Assembly: GCA_024277955.1 (NCBI GenBank)
Contig: JAJRUE010000190.1
Span: 1-15,045, forward strand
Direction of reading: 5' to 3'
Source of the DNA: Alphaproteobacteria bacterium
Lineage (GTDB): Bacteria > Pseudomonadota > Alphaproteobacteria > Rhodobacterales > Rhodobacteraceae
DNA: 15,045 nucleotides
Part shown: positions 14,691-15,045 of the stretch, piece by piece
How the letters are laid out: every line of letters starts with the position of its first letter
Position numbering within the stretch: position 1 is the stretch's first letter
The notes under the pieces: model-generated
Told to the model about the DNA's origin: nothing
The model's input: only the letters and a program-made list of their open reading frames with translations
The model's database searches: none
Program-made: the position numbers and the translations under genes

Positions 14691-15045
<355 letters not shown>

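Overview
The window looks like a chromosomal segment of an alphaproteobacterium of the Rhodobacterales type (Rhodobacter/Paracoccus/roseobacter relatives). The basis is high GC, strongly biased third codon positions, the split of the aa3 oxidase genes (ctaC-ctaB-small gene-ctaG-ctaE-surf1 without ctaD), and thrC with an M16 peptidase directly behind surf1. These assignments come from reading protein motifs by eye; no database search was run.

Layout. Positions 1-2045, minus strand: the first 65 codons of topA, then a 569-bp gap holding a degenerate tandem array of about 39-bp units, then dprA. Positions 2297-3718, minus: tldD. From 3898 to 12982, plus strand, runs a tightly packed, probably co-transcribed block: ctaC, ctaB, a CoxF-like small membrane protein, ctaG, ctaE, surf1, thrC, an M16 zinc peptidase, a GNAT acetyltransferase, a doubtful 51-codon ORF, and a FAD-linked D-2-hydroxyacid dehydrogenase. 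Several junctions overlap by 1-4 bases (TGATG, GTGA, TAATG). From 13177 to the end: apt (minus, with its own terminator), a DUF1810 gene (plus), and the C-terminal part of mtnP (minus).

Function. The central block builds cytochrome c oxidase: CtaC (CuA subunit) and CtaE (subunit III) are structural, CtaB makes heme O, CtaG delivers CuB copper and Surf1 assists heme insertion. The following genes (threonine synthesis, protein processing, acetylation, 2-hydroxyacid oxidation) have no obvious respiratory role and probably share the transcript. MtnP and Apt are consecutive salvage steps (methylthioadenosine to adenine to AMP); here they are separated by an oppositely oriented DUF1810 gene and palindromic DNA.

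The most unusual non-coding object is at 14425-14690, between the convergent 3' ends of the DUF1810 gene and mtnP. Perfect 25-bp inverted repeats enclose two long hairpins whose 5-base apical loops are exactly complementary. It could be a TA-flanked MITE-like element, a structured RNA, or both. Perfect or near-perfect palindromes with AT-rich centres occur at three gene ends (2224-2251, 12987-13033, 14357-14404), two of them as back-to-back doublets. Other non-coding signals are the array at 315-631, a CtrA-like site before dprA, and two tandem 15-bp dyads between tldD and ctaC.
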